Under the pieces are notes generated by a model, which was not told the origin of the DNA, did not search any database, and saw nothing but the letters and a program-made list of their open reading frames with translations. A program made the translations under genes and the position numbers. A stretch of 64,000 bases of DNA from CAWFLT01 sp963816795. Lineage in GTDB: Bacteria > Acidobacteriota > Vicinamibacteria > Vicinamibacterales > SCN-69-37. Location of the stretch: NCBI GenBank assembly GCA_963816795.1, contig CAWFLT010000006.1, positions 124,001-188,000 of the forward strand, written 5' to 3'. Numbering within the stretch: the first letter of the stretch is position 1; every line of letters starts with the position of its first letter. Shown here piece by piece: positions 36,348 to 48,376 of this stretch.

Positions 36348-39300
36348 TCACCCTCGATCGTGCTGGATCGAAGCGATCAGCGACTTCAGCGCCGTCAGGT
36401 CGACGGGTTTGACAAGATGGTGATCGAAGCCGGCGTCACGCGCGAGCTTCCGGTCCTCGCTTTGTCCCCAACCAGTGAGGGCCACAATCGAGGCCCGCGA
36501 CTCAGGATCGAGCAAGCGCATCCGGCGGGCCACCTCATAGCCGTCCATGCCGGGCATGCCGATGTCCAGGAGGATCACGTCCGGCCGCCACGCGGCAAAC
36601 GAAGCGAGCGCCGCCGGCCCGTCGTAAGCGACGCGAATGTCGGCGCCAGCCGTGCCGAGCAGCAATCCGAGACTCTCAGCGGCGTCGCGATTGTCATCGA
36701 CGACGAGAATCCTGGTCGGCGCGAGAGGTTGGTCAGCCGCTGCGGATCCGATGACGGATGGTGACGTGGGCGCGGGCGCCACGGGCAATCGCACGGTGAA
36801 GCGGCTCCCCAGACCCAGCCCCTGACTCTCGGCGCCGACCTGGCCGCCATGCATTTCGATCAACCGCCGCACGAGCGCCAGCCCGATGCCGAGACCACTC
36901 TGATTGCGCGCGGCGCTGCTGCCGCCTCTCGCGAACAGCCGGAAGAGTTGTGGCAACTGGCCCGGATCAATCCCGTCGCCGGTGTCGCTGATGGTGACGA
37001 CGGCGTCGTCGGATTCTCGACGGACTTCAACAGTGATGGTCCCGCCGGCGTCCGAATACTTGGCCGCGTTGTTGAGCAGATTGCCGAAGACCTGGGCCAG
37101 GCGGATCGGATCGGCCTCCAGGACGATCGGATCGGCGGGAATCGAGACTCGCAGATGGTGCCGTCCGGCGCGGATGAGGGGATCGCTGACTTCGAGGGCG
37201 TTGCGGATGGCCACGTCCAGGCGGACAGACTCCTTCCGCAGTTCGACCTCGCCGCGCGTGATCCGCGACACTTCCATGAGATCGTCCACCAGGCGAACCA
37301 GGTGGCTCAGCTGGCGCTCCATGATGTCGAGCGCCGGGTTGTTCCCGACGGTGAGCTTCAGGACCTCGAGCGAGCTGCGGAGCGGCGCGAGCGGATTGCG
37401 CAGCTCGTGGGCGAGCGTGGCGAGGAACTCGTCCTTGCGGCTGTCGGCTTCGCGCAAGGCTTCGGCCGCCTGGCGGTGCACCGCCGTCGATCGCAGGATC
37501 GCCCCGACGCGCACGAGCAGCTCCCGTGAGGTAAACGGCTTGATCAGATAGTCGTCGGCGCCCTGGCCGAGCCCATCGAGGCGCGCGTCTTCCCCGGCCC
37601 GCGCCGACAGAAGAATCACCGGGATGGCATGGAGGTCCGGATCGGCCCGGAGCTCCCGGATCAGGCCGAACCCGTCGAGGCCGGGCATCATGACGTCGGA
37701 GATGATCAAGTCGGGTCGCGTCCGGCGCGCCGTCTCGAGCGCTGCCTGACCGTCAGCGACTGCATCGATTTCGTAGTCGTCAGAAAGCAACCGCCGGACG
37801 TGTTCGCGCAGATCGACGTTGTCGTCAGCGACCAGCAGGCGCGGTGTGCCAGGCGGGTGCGACGGCTGTGACCGTGCCTCGACGCCGCCCAGCCAGCCCA
37901 GGGCTTCGGCGACGTAGACGTCGGCACGTGCCGCGGTCACGGGCGCGCGTTCGGGCGGCAGGTCGACCAACGGGACCGGCAGGTGCCCGCTGCCTTTAGG
38001 GATGGTGACGGTAAACGTCGTGCCATGGCCGAGCTCGCTCGCCACAGCGATCGTGCCTCCATGCAGTTTGACCAGCTCGCTCACGAGGGCGAGCCCGATG
38101 CCGCTCCCTTCGTGGCTACGGCCGCGCGTTTCCTTGACCTGGTGGAACCGTTCGAAGATGCGTGGCAGCGCGTCCGCAGGAACGCCGACTCCGGTGTCAG
38201 CGATCACCAGCACAAAGCTGGTCTCGTCCTCCTGGAGCCGCACGGAGATGCCGCCGCGCAGCGTGAACTTGAAGGCATTGGAGAGCAGGTTGAGAACGAT
38301 CTGCTCCCACATGTCCCGGTCGACGCAGGCCAGTTCCGACACCGGCTCGCATTCGACGCGAAGGGCGAGGCCGGCCTGCTCACAGGCGGAGCGAAAATTA
38401 CTCGCGAGGTCGGCGGTCAGGACCGGCAGGTCCGTCGGTTGATAGAACACGCGCGAACGTCCCGCTTCGATGCGTGCGAAATCCAGCAGCGTGTTGACGA
38501 GTTTCAGCAGGCGTTGGCCATTCCGCAGCGCTGTGGCCAGCAGCCCGCGGTCCGGCGCCGGCAGAGTGCCTCCGGCGCGAGCCAGCAAGTCCTGGAGCGG
38601 GCCGAGAATCAGCGTCAGCGGAGTCCTGAACTCGTGGCTGACGTTGCTGAAGAACGTCGTCTTCGCCCGATCGAGCTCGGCCAGCGTCGCGGCGCGGCGG
38701 CGCTCGTCCTCCAACGCCCGCACGCTGGCGATCGTGTTGGCAATGTTCGATCCGATCAGGTGCAGGAACGCAGCGTAGTCATCGTCGAAGCGCCGGCGCG
38801 CGCTGATGCCGGCGACGAGATAGCCATACGGCTCTTTTCGGGCGCCGATCCTGAGAACCGCGGCCTGCGCGACCGGCTCCGGCCAGGGCCCCCCAGGAAG
38901 GACGACGCCCGGACGCGGCTCGACCAGCGCCAGTTCCGAGTCGCCGTGCACTGGCCAGGTCTCCGGCCGGAGAGACAGGCCAAGCGCTTCAGGCGTGACG
39001 ACCTCGGAAAGGGCGACGCCAGTCGCGGCCTCGAGGCGCGCCGATCCGTCTCGCGTGTCGTTGCTGTAGAGGGCGACGAACGGTAGATCCTCGCGGTATC
39101 GCTCGAGGACCGCACCAGTGCTTCGGAAGACGTCGTCGACCGACGAGGTGCTGTGGCTCACCCGCCCGAGATCGCGGAGGGCCGCGAGCCGACGCTCACC
39201 GAGGATGCGGCCCGTCGTCTCGCTGACGATGCAGAACAGCCCGCCGACGCGACCGGTTTCATCTCGCACCGGGTCGTAGGAGACGTCGAAGTACGTCTCT

Positions 39301-39783
39301 TCGACGTACCCATGACGGTCGAGCCCGAAGAGGTGATCTTTCGCCCAGAACGCCTCCCCGGTGTTGACGACGCTTGTGAAAGAGCGGTTCCAGCACGTCC
39401 CAGACTTCCGCCCAGCACTTTCGGGCGGGCATGCCGAGCGCGGCCGGGTGTTTGGAGCCAAAGACGGGACGATACGCGTCGTTGTAGATCGCGATCAGCT
39501 CCGGCCCCCAGAAGAGGACAATCTGCGCCTTCGACGGCAGAAGAATGCTGATCGCGCTGCGCAGACTCTGCGGCCAGGTGTCAATCGGCCCGAGCGGGGT
39601 GCCGGACCAATCGTAGGCGCGAATGCGCGCACCCATTTCGCCACCGCCGACGAGCCAGTCAGCAGCGAGCGGTCGTGGGATGTCTCGTGATCGATCAGGA
39701 GTTGACGGCACGGCAGTATCACGGTGCACCAGCCGGCCGAGCGTTCGGCCTGAGAGTGCAGCCGGAACGGAGGCTACCAACAC
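36348..39783 (-). CDS. double hybrid histidine kinase: PAS-GAF-HK-REC-HK-REC (one frameshift)
   Basis: About 1,145 aa when corrected. N-terminal PAS-like sensor: RAYDWSGTPLGPIDTWPQSLR and IVLFWGPELIAIYNDAYRPVFG. The frame slips near 39385 at VLEPLF and continues TSVVNTGEAFWAKDHLFGLDRHG. A GAF domain follows. First kinase: FFSNVSHEFRTPLTLILGP, His at 38634-38636, with its ATPase. First receiver: IISDVMMPGLDGF, Asp at 37694-37696. Second kinase: FLATLAHELRNPLAPLRSS, His at 37407-37409, with N and G boxes. Second receiver: ILLDIGMPGMDGYEV, Asp at 36564-36566. No TM segments, so probably a cytosolic phosphorelay. The start is uncertain within about 30 codons. Divergent from a response-regulator fragment. 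Confidence 0.9.
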
Positions 39784-39901
39784 CGGCGCGCGACCGCAAG
39801 TTTTGCAAGGGATGGCTGAGCGCTGACCAAGGCGGCTACTGATGGCGTGCGGAGACCCTCAATGAGCTTCCTCGCGTTTCGCCGTAGACTCGATCCCGCG
39901 C

Positions 39902-39991
39902 ATGAGGATTCTGCTGGTTGAAGACGAAGCGCGCGCGGCACAGGCGCTCGCGAAGGGACTGCGCGAGCAGGCCTATGAGGTCGCGGATTGA
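39902..39991 (+). pseudogene. truncated OmpR-type response regulator fragment
   Basis: 29 codons, MRILLVEDEARAAQALAKGL then REQAYEVAD and a stop. This is the beta1-alpha1-beta2 start of a receiver domain, including the acidic pocket ED, with nothing of the phosphorylated Asp or DNA-binding domain afterwards in any frame. The PAP2 gene's TTG start overlaps its stop. Likely the leftover of a deletion. Confidence 0.7.
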
Positions 39992-40960
39992 ACGTCCTGA
40001 AGCAACTGCGCCGCCTCCTGGCCGTCGCGGCAGTTCTGGCCGCCACCGGAGAAGCGGCCGCGGGCCAGGCAGCTGGCCGACAGCACGACCGTCGGCGAAT
40101 CCGCTGCGCGCGACGCTGAACGTCTCGTTCCAGCCCAGCGAGCGACCGGACGAAGATGCTGGCCTCAGCGGATTGATGACGACGGCGCCCCCGATCGACG
40201 ATCAGCCACGTGGCGCCAGCAGGCACCTGTGCCACCCACTCCCGAGCACACCGGATGGTCCGCGCTCTGGCGCGGGACGGTCTCTGACTTCGCCGCGTTT
40301 CCCAGACGCAAGTCGACGTGGGTGATCCTGGCGCTGGGCGGGGCGGGCGCCGTGGCAGTGCATCCGTCTGATCACGAGATCAACGCGAAGCTGGTCGGCA
40401 ACGCGACGGTCGGCCGGATGTTCGCGGCCGGCGAATACCTCGGCCTCGCCTGGGTGCAGGCCGGCATCGGCGTGGGTACCTACGTGATCGGCCGCTACAT
40501 GTTGCCGCCAGACCCTGGCACCAAACACAGCAACAAGGTGGCGCATATCGGCTTCGATCTGGTCCGCGCGCAGATTCTCGTTCAGAGCCTGACCGTCGGC
40601 CTCAAGCTCGCCGTCCAGCGCGACCGGCCCACCGGCGAGTGCTGCGCCTTTCCGTCGGGACATGCGTCGATGACGTTTGCGACCGCCGCCGTCCTCGAGC
40701 GGCATTTCGGTTGGCGGAATGCGTGGCCGACGCTGCTGATTGCCAGCTACGTCTCCGCGTCGCGTCTGCACGACAACGTCCACTGGGCCAGTGACGTCGT
40801 GTTCGGCGCGGCGCTCGGCATGGCCTCAGGGTGGACGGTCGTCGGCCGGCATGGGCGGTCGAACTACACGTGGATGCCGATCCGCGTGCCAGGCGGCGTC
40901 GGCATCCTCGTCGTCTCGCAACCGTGGTCGTCGAACGACCGCGGCAGCCGCGGACAGTGA
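39988..40960 (+). CDS. exported PAP2-family phosphatase (N-terminal frameshifts)
   Basis: TTG 39988 opens a clear signal peptide (NVLKQLRRLLAVAAVLAATG). Two frame changes follow: a middle part reads LRATLNVSFQPSERPDEDAG, and the main domain from about 40229 is uninterrupted. The PAP2 signature is complete: KLAVQRDRP (K-x6-RP), FPSGHAS and SRLHDNVHWASDVVFG (SR-x5-H-x3-D). The catalytic His is in SRLHDNVH and the nucleophile His in HWASD. Substrate may be a lipid phosphate or undecaprenyl pyrophosphate. It ends without terminator features. 40961-41121 holds nothing recognisable. Confidence 0.88.
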
Positions 40961-41121
40961 CCGCCTATGACGGGCCTTGCCGTCCGGGCTGAATTCCGTG
41001 CGAACGGAAACGGCATGAATGCTGCTCCTCTCTCATCCGGGCCGCGGTCGCGCACATGGGCTGCCGCTTTTGGGCAGCCGGCTGCTGAACGATGGCACCC
41101 GCGGCCATGACGGGGTGACGC

Positions 41122-41697
41122 ATGAGACGCATAGCTTCGAAATGGATCGTCGCGCTCGTCGTCGGCCTCGCCGCGGCGACCGCCGTCGGGGCCCACCAGG
41201 CGCCGCGCGTGAACCCCGACGCGCAGACGCTGGCGGATTTCACCGCACGGGTGAAGAGTTATCTGGACCTGCGCAATAAGGTCGATGGCGACGCCCCGAA
41301 GCAGCAACCAACCAACGACGCTGCCCAGATCAGAGCCGCGCAGCTTGCGTTGGCGGCGTTGATTCGAAGCGGGCGTTCCACGGCGAAGCAGGGCGACATC
41401 TTCACGCCCCCGATCGAGAAGAAGCTTCGCGCGCTCCTCCGGCCGGAGGTCACTGGCCCTGATGGCGCGAAGACCAAAGCCGACATCCTGGATGAGAAGG
41501 CCGCCGTCGTCTTGAAGGCCAACGCCGACTATCCATCCGCCCAACCGCTGGCCACGGTGCCGCCGACGGTCCTGCAGGCGCTGCCGCCGCTGCCGAAAGG
41601 CGAAGACCTCGAATACCGGTTCGTCGGCAAGCATCTCATCCTGCTCGACACGCGCGCCAACCTGATCGTGGACTTCTTGTTGAACGCGATCCCTTAG
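41122..41697 (+). CDS. secreted protein of unknown function
   Basis: 191 aa. Signal peptide MRRIASKWIVALVVGLAAATAVGA. The mature part is helical and charged (LADFTARVKSYLDLRNKVDG; IEKKLRALLRPEV). It ends GEDLEYRFVGKHLILLDTRANLIVDFLLNAIP, which resembles the tail of small periplasmic proteins in related genomes. No family recognised. A strong inverted repeat follows. Confidence 0.75.
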   Translation: MRRIASKWIVALVVGLAAATAVGAHQAPRVNPDAQTLADFTARVKSYLDLRNKVDGDAPKQQPTNDAAQIRAAQLALAALIRSGRSTAKQGDIFTPPIEKKLRALLRPEVTGPDGAKTKADILDEKAAVVLKANADYPSAQPLATVPPTVLQALPPLPKGEDLEYRFVGKHLILLDTRANLIVDFLLNAIP

Positions 41698-41703
41698 GGG
41701 GAG

Positions 41704-41745
41704 GACTCCGGGAGTCGCGGGGAGTCTGCGGCGACTCCCGGAGTC
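41704..41745. terminator. 15-bp perfect inverted repeat after the 41122 gene
   Basis: GACTCCGGGAGTCGC and exact complement GCGACTCCCGGAGTC around a 12-base loop that itself contains GGAGTC. It begins 6 bp after the stop. Probably a terminator, although the downstream T-run is short. Confidence 0.65.
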
Positions 41746-41753
41746 TTGCGCGC

Positions 41754-41759
41754 TATAAT
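41754..41759 (+). promoter_or_regulatory. TATAAT -10 box ahead of the cytochrome cluster
   Basis: Perfect consensus hexamer, 17 bp upstream of ATG 41776. A -35 would fall inside the inverted repeat; none is convincing. Confidence 0.45.
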
Positions 41760-41775
41760 TTTCTTGCTGGCTGGT

Positions 41776-42277
41776 ATGAAACGCGCCTTCCCCGTCACCC
41801 TCGGCTTCGCGATCTGCGCCCTCGTGGCCTCGACGCTGATGGCCGCGACTCCTCTCGGTCACACCGCGGCACAACAAGCGCCGCCGGGCGCGACGGCGGC
41901 CGATGACCCCGGCGCCGCGCTCTTCGGTCAGATGTGCATCAAGTGCCACGATGCGGCGCGGATTATCGCCATGCGCCGGACCAGGACCGAGTGGGAAGAA
42001 GTCATCACCAAGATGATCGAGAAGGGCGCCACCGGCACCGAGAAGGAGTTCGAGACCGTCTACGGATACGTGCTGCGTAATTTCGGCAAGCTGTACATCA
42101 ACGCCGCCAGGCCGGATGAGATCGTGATGATCCTGGGCCTCTCGGAAAAAGAAACGCCAGGCCCTCGTCGCGTACCGCAAGGCGAACGGCCCGTTCGCGG
42201 ATTTCGACGCGGTCAAGAAAGTGCCCGACATCGATCTCAAGAAACTGGACGAGCACAAAGACGCCATCGCGTTCTAG
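41776..42277 (+). CDS. monoheme c-type protein with C-terminal helix-hairpin-helix (one frameshift)
   Basis: About 167 aa when corrected. Signal peptide to STLMAA, then a linker and GAALFGQMCIKCHDAARI with a CxxCH heme-binding site, followed by RTRTEWEEVITKMIEKGA. One extra C near 42158 breaks the frame; the continuation is QALVAYRKANGPFADFDAVKKVPDIDLKKL, a ComEA-type helix-hairpin-helix, ending KDAIAF. First gene of the cytochrome/quinoprotein series. Confidence 0.83.
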
Positions 42278-42294
42278 CATCCGGCGACGCCGTC

Positions 42295-42324
42295 GGAAGC
42301 CGCCTTGCAAACGGGCGGCTTTCC
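42295..42324 (+). terminator. hairpin after the 41776 gene
   Basis: GGAAGCCGCC / GGCGGCTTTCC stem with one bulge, 18 bp past the stop; weak T-tract. Confidence 0.6.
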
Positions 42325-42366
42325 CATATGCTTATCGCACGATACAGCCGGGAGGGCGTTGACGTC

Positions 42367-43354
42367 ATGCACGCACATGCTCGTTTGATCGCTGGAGTCG
42401 TCATCGCCGCCGCTGCGATGACTGGGCTGGGCCTGGCCCAGGGCGCACCGCCGCCGGCGACCGCCACCCGCCGGACAGAACCCTCCGCAGACGCCTCCGC
42501 ACCTCCGGCCGGGCGGGGCGCAGACCCCGGTCAGCGCGGCGGCGGCGGGGCCGGGCAGGCGGGCGCGCCGGCGGCCGCCGCGGCGGCTTCACGCAGTTCA
42601 CTCGCCCGCTCGCGCCGCCCGATGTGCTGGTCCGCGGCAAGTCGCTGTACGAGACCAACTGCGCCAGCTGCCACGCGGTGGACCTGCGCGGAACCGCCGA
42701 CGGCAAGAATCCGAACCTGCTGCGCTCGGGCACGGCGCTCGACCGACAAGCAGGGCGAACTGATTGGCGCGGCGATCGCCAAGCACACGCCCGCCGATCA
42801 CGCTGATCGAGACCGATTCGGTCGCCGTCGCCGAATACATCCACAGCGTCCACGCCACGATGGGCGGGCAGGGCAGCCCGCCCGGACGCAATCCGACGAA
42901 CGTCGAGTTGAACGTCCTCGTTGGCGATGCCGGCGGCGGGCGAGACCTACTTCGCGGCCGCCTGCTCGACGTGTCACTCGGTGACCGGCGACCTCAAGGG
43001 CATCGGCTCGAAGTATCCGGACGCGCGCGCGCTCCAGAACGCGTGGGTCGGCGGGACGCAGCGGCCGCTTCGGCGGCGGCGGGCGCGGCGGCGGTGGCGG
43101 CGTCGGCAATCCCGCCACCGTGACGATGGCGGACGGGTCGAAGCTCACAGGGCACGCTGGTGCGCAAGGACGACTGGCTCGTCATCCTGACGCTGGCCGA
43201 CGGCACGCGCAAGTCGATGGCGCGCAACAACGGCATTCCGAAGGTCGACGTCACGGATCCGAACGACGCGCACAAGAAGATGGTGCTCGAGCTCGACGAT
43301 CCGACCAACAAGAAGATGCACGACGTCACCGCGTATCTCTGGACGGTCAAGTAG
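42367..43354 (+). CDS. exported diheme cytochrome c (about five frameshifts)
   Basis: Signal peptide MHAHARLIAGVVIAAAAMTG. A Gly/Ala/Arg/Pro-rich stretch leads to DVLVRGKSLYETNCASCHAVDLRG (heme 1) and, frames later, AGETYFAAACSTCHSVTGDLKG (heme 2). The C-terminal domain reads KLTG, TLVRKDDWLVILTLADGTRKSMARNN and ends AYLWTVK. Joins between frames lie near 42590, 42740, 42795, 42930, 43065 and 43150; each can be explained by a single inserted base. Layout fits the cytochrome partner of the PQQ dehydrogenase encoded next. Confidence 0.82.
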
Positions 43355-43421
43355 AGGCCGCCAGGCCGACGAAGAGACTCCTGCTGCGTCGCGACGCTGC
43401 TGGTTGGGCCCCGCGACGCTG

Positions 43422-45231
<1,810 letters not shown>

Positions 45232-45291
45232 AAGGGCGAAGGCGCACGGGTTGTCGGTTCTTGGACTTCCGAACTGAGATCCTTGCAGGCC

Positions 45292-45949
45292 ATGATGACG
45301 CTCCTGGGAACGGCGATGACGATGATCGCGCTCATCGTCACCGTTATTGGCGTGCGCGCGAGCTCCGGCGATCGGCCGCTGCCGCAAAAGCCCGCGCCCG
45401 CCAGCGTGGATCCGTCGCAGCCGTTCTCCAAGGAATGGAAGATGGACGGACCTGCTGCCCGTCGTGAAGGATCTGGGCACCGGCCGCGACTGGGCGCAGG
45501 GACGAGAGCTGTTCAAGAAGGCGGCGTGCGGCGGATGCCATGCCTTCGGCACGGAGTCGGAAGGCACCGGCCTCGCGCCGGATCTCACGTCGGTCGGCTC
45601 GACAGTACTCGCGCGACTTCATCCTGCAGTCCATCCTCGAGCCGTCAGCGACGGTGAACGGCCGGTTTTTCCAGACCACGGTTCACGTTGAAGGACGGTA
45701 AGATCGTCACCGGCTCCGTCGTCGACGTCGTCGACAAGAAGATCATCGTCGCGCCGATCATGCTCGCGCCGCAGGTGACGATCGAGATTCCTCAAGGCGA
45801 CATCAAGTCCGAGGCAGCCGTCACCCGTCTCGGCGATGCCGCCTGGTCTCCTGAATCAGTTCACCAAGGAACAGATCGTCGAGCTCATGGCGTACCTCGA
45901 CTCGGGCGGCGATCGCAACGCCGCCGTCTACAAGAAGAAGTCACACTGA
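45292..45949 (+). CDS. c-type heme protein of the Pirellula/Verrucomicrobium heme-binding type (about four frameshifts)
   Basis: N-terminal signal MMTLLGTAMTMIALIVTVIG. The heme-binding domain reads GRELFKKAACGGCHAFGTESEGTGLAPDLTSVG, then TYSRDFILQSILEPSATV, then LKDGKIVTGSVVDVVDKKIIV and MPPGLLNQFTKEQIVELMAYLDSGGD. This order matches the TIGR02603-type domain. Inserted bases near 45448, 45606, 45676 and 45832 account for the breaks. Sits between the PQQ dehydrogenase and a membrane-bound dehydrogenase gene. Confidence 0.82.
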
Positions 45950-45966
45950 CCCGAAGGACCTATTCG

Positions 45967-48236
45967 ATGCTGACTACGCACGGTTTGCGCGTCGCCGTTT
46001 CTACGCTCTGTGGAGCCCTGATGGTCGGGGCCGCGCCGGTGTTCGTGGCGCGCGACGCATCAGGGACCACCGCAGACAGCCGGCGCGCCTGCCGGCCCCG
46101 GCCAGGCGCCCGGTCAAGGGCGAGGGCGCGGGCTCGAGCCCATCCAGGACTACCCCGCCGATCCGAACGAGGTGATCCAGGCGCTGCACGGCTTCAAGGT
46201 CGAAGTCGTCGCCAAGGCGGACCGGCCCAATGCAGGGCTCGTGGATCAGCATCACTGAAGACGACCAGGGCCGGCTCATCCTCGGCGCCAACGAGCAGCA
46301 GCCGTTCACCCGGCTGACGCTCGACAAGGCCGGCAAGGTCACGAAGACCGAGACGATTTTCACGCCGGTCTCCGAGTCGATGGGCATCACGTGGCACGAC
46401 AACAGCCTGTACGTGCAGGGCGGACGGCTCGAGAAGACCTTCACCAAGACGATCGACAATCCCGGGTTTCGGCAGGCAGAGCGGCCAGGCCGGGCTCCAT
46501 CGGCTGCGCGATCCGAAGGGCGACGGCAGCTTCACGACGGTCGACACGCTGCGTACGTGGGACGGCGGCGAGGGCGGCCACAGCGATCACGGCATCCACG
46601 AGGCCCGCGTCTCGCCGGACGGCAAGCACTTCTACATCATCAACGGCAACGGCGTCGTCCCACCCGAGGACGTCTCGCCGAACTCACCGCTGCGCAACTA
46701 CGCCGACGATCGCATCATTCCGCTGCTCGGCCAGCAGACCGGGCCGGCTCGGCCAGGAGAAGGCCCCCGGCGGCTTCATCGCCCGCACGACCTTCGACGG
46801 CCAAGGACCTCCATCTGTTCGCCGGCGGCATGCGCAACGCGTTGCACTTCGACTGGAACGCCGACGGCGAGATCTTCTCGTTCGACAGCGACATGGAGCC
46901 GGAGTTCGGCGTGCCGTGGTACCGGCCGGTGCGCGTGTTCTGGATGCCGAGCGGCGCCGACCTCGGCTACCGCGGCAACAGCGGCAAGTACCCGACGTGG
47001 TACGAGGACTCGCTGCCGCCGCTGGTCGAGATCGGACTCGGCAGTCCGGTCGGCGTGACGTTCGGCTACCGCACGGCCTTCCCGGCGCAGTATCAGACGC
47101 GCGCTCTTCGTCGCGGACAACAACTACGGCCGGATCATCGCGGTCCACCTCAAGCCAGTCGGGCAGCGGCTACGTCGCGACGTCGTGGGAGAACTTCATC
47201 TGGCCGAAGTCGCTCTACGGCGCGACGCCGCGGATGCCGCACAACGTCACCGACATGATCGTGTCGCGCGACGGGACGTTTTATTACGTCATCGGCAACC
47301 GCCGCACCCAGTCGTATCTGATGAAGGCCACCTACGTCGGCAATCAGCCGACGGCGCGCGTCGAGTATCGCAACGCGGACGGCGCGGCGGATCGCGCGCT
47401 TCGCCGCTCGCTCGAGCAGTTTCACTGGACGCGGAACGATCCGAAGGCCGTGGCCGCGGCGTGGCCGCATCTCGGCAGCGAGGATCGGTTCCTTCGCTTC
47501 GCCGCGCGCGTCGCGCTCGAGACCGTGTCGGCCGACACGTGGAAGGCGCGCGCGCTCGCCGAACGGGACGCCGCCACTTCCTTGATCGCGCTGCTCGCGC
47601 TCGCGCGCGTCGGCGGTCCGGCGGCCAACGAGGAGCTCTTCACGGCGCTGGACAGGTTTCCGCTCTCGACGCTGTCCGATCGCCTGCGGATCCAGAAGCT
47701 GCGCGCCATCGAGGTCGCGGTGAGCCGAAACGGCAAGCCGTCCGACGCGGCCATCCAGCGGCTCGTCGCCGACGTCGACGCCGTGTTTCCCGGGCTCGTC
47801 GTTCGAGCTCAACACCGAGATGTCGCAGATTCTCGCGGCCTTCAACGCGCCCGACAGCGGTCGAGAAGACGATGAGGCTGATGGGACAGACGAAGATCTA
47901 CGAGGAGCACTTCGCGTATCGCTACAACCTCCGGTCCGTCACCGCCGGCTGGACGCTCGAATCGCGGAAGGCGTACTTCAAGTGGTTCAACGACGACCAC
48001 ACCGACGACCAGCACCGCTACGACTACCGCGAATGGTTCAACCGGGTGAACCAGCAGCCGCGCATCGCCGGCAATGCCCGTACCTCAACCTGGTGCGGAC
48101 GGCCGCGATCGCGACGCTCACCGACGCCGAGAAAGCGGATACCGAGCTGGCGGCGATTCTGGCGGCGTATCCGCAGCCCGGGCCCGGACGCGGGCGTGGA
48201 GGCGCGATCGGTGCCCAGAGTCCTGCGGGCCGATGA
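45967..48236 (+). CDS. membrane-bound-dehydrogenase-type beta-propeller protein (about seven frameshifts)
   Basis: Resembles the TIGR02604/sorbosone-dehydrogenase-like group. Signal region TLCGALMVGAAPVFVA. Propeller fragments: GFKVEVVAKADRPN, GSWISITEDDQGRLILGANEQ, GDGSFTTVDTLRTWDGGEGG, GGFIARTTFDGKDLHLFAGG, FWMPSGADLGYRGNSGKYPTWYEDSLPP, ALFVADNNYGRIIAVHLKPSG and SRDGTFYYVIGNRRTQS. A helical, HEAT-like part follows (WPHLGSEDRFLRFAARVALE). It ends LVRTAAIATLTDAEKADTELAAILAAYPQPG. Every segment is well conserved; only the phase changes, which favours sequencing error over decay. Confidence 0.78.
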
Positions 48237-48376
48237 CCGCGCTCGACGGCGGTCGCGCGCTGTAGGCACCGTCCGTCAGAGGATACCGTTACGCACGGTT
48301 ACATCCGGCACCAGCGGCCGGACCGATGCTAGTCTGCCTCGGTCGTCGCCGTGAGACCTGCGACGCCGGATGCCCT

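Noticed and set aside
41704..41745. Riboswitch or attenuator ahead of the cytochrome genes
   Set aside because: Only a single perfect hairpin, positioned right after an upstream stop and before a -10 box; no aptamer-like architecture.
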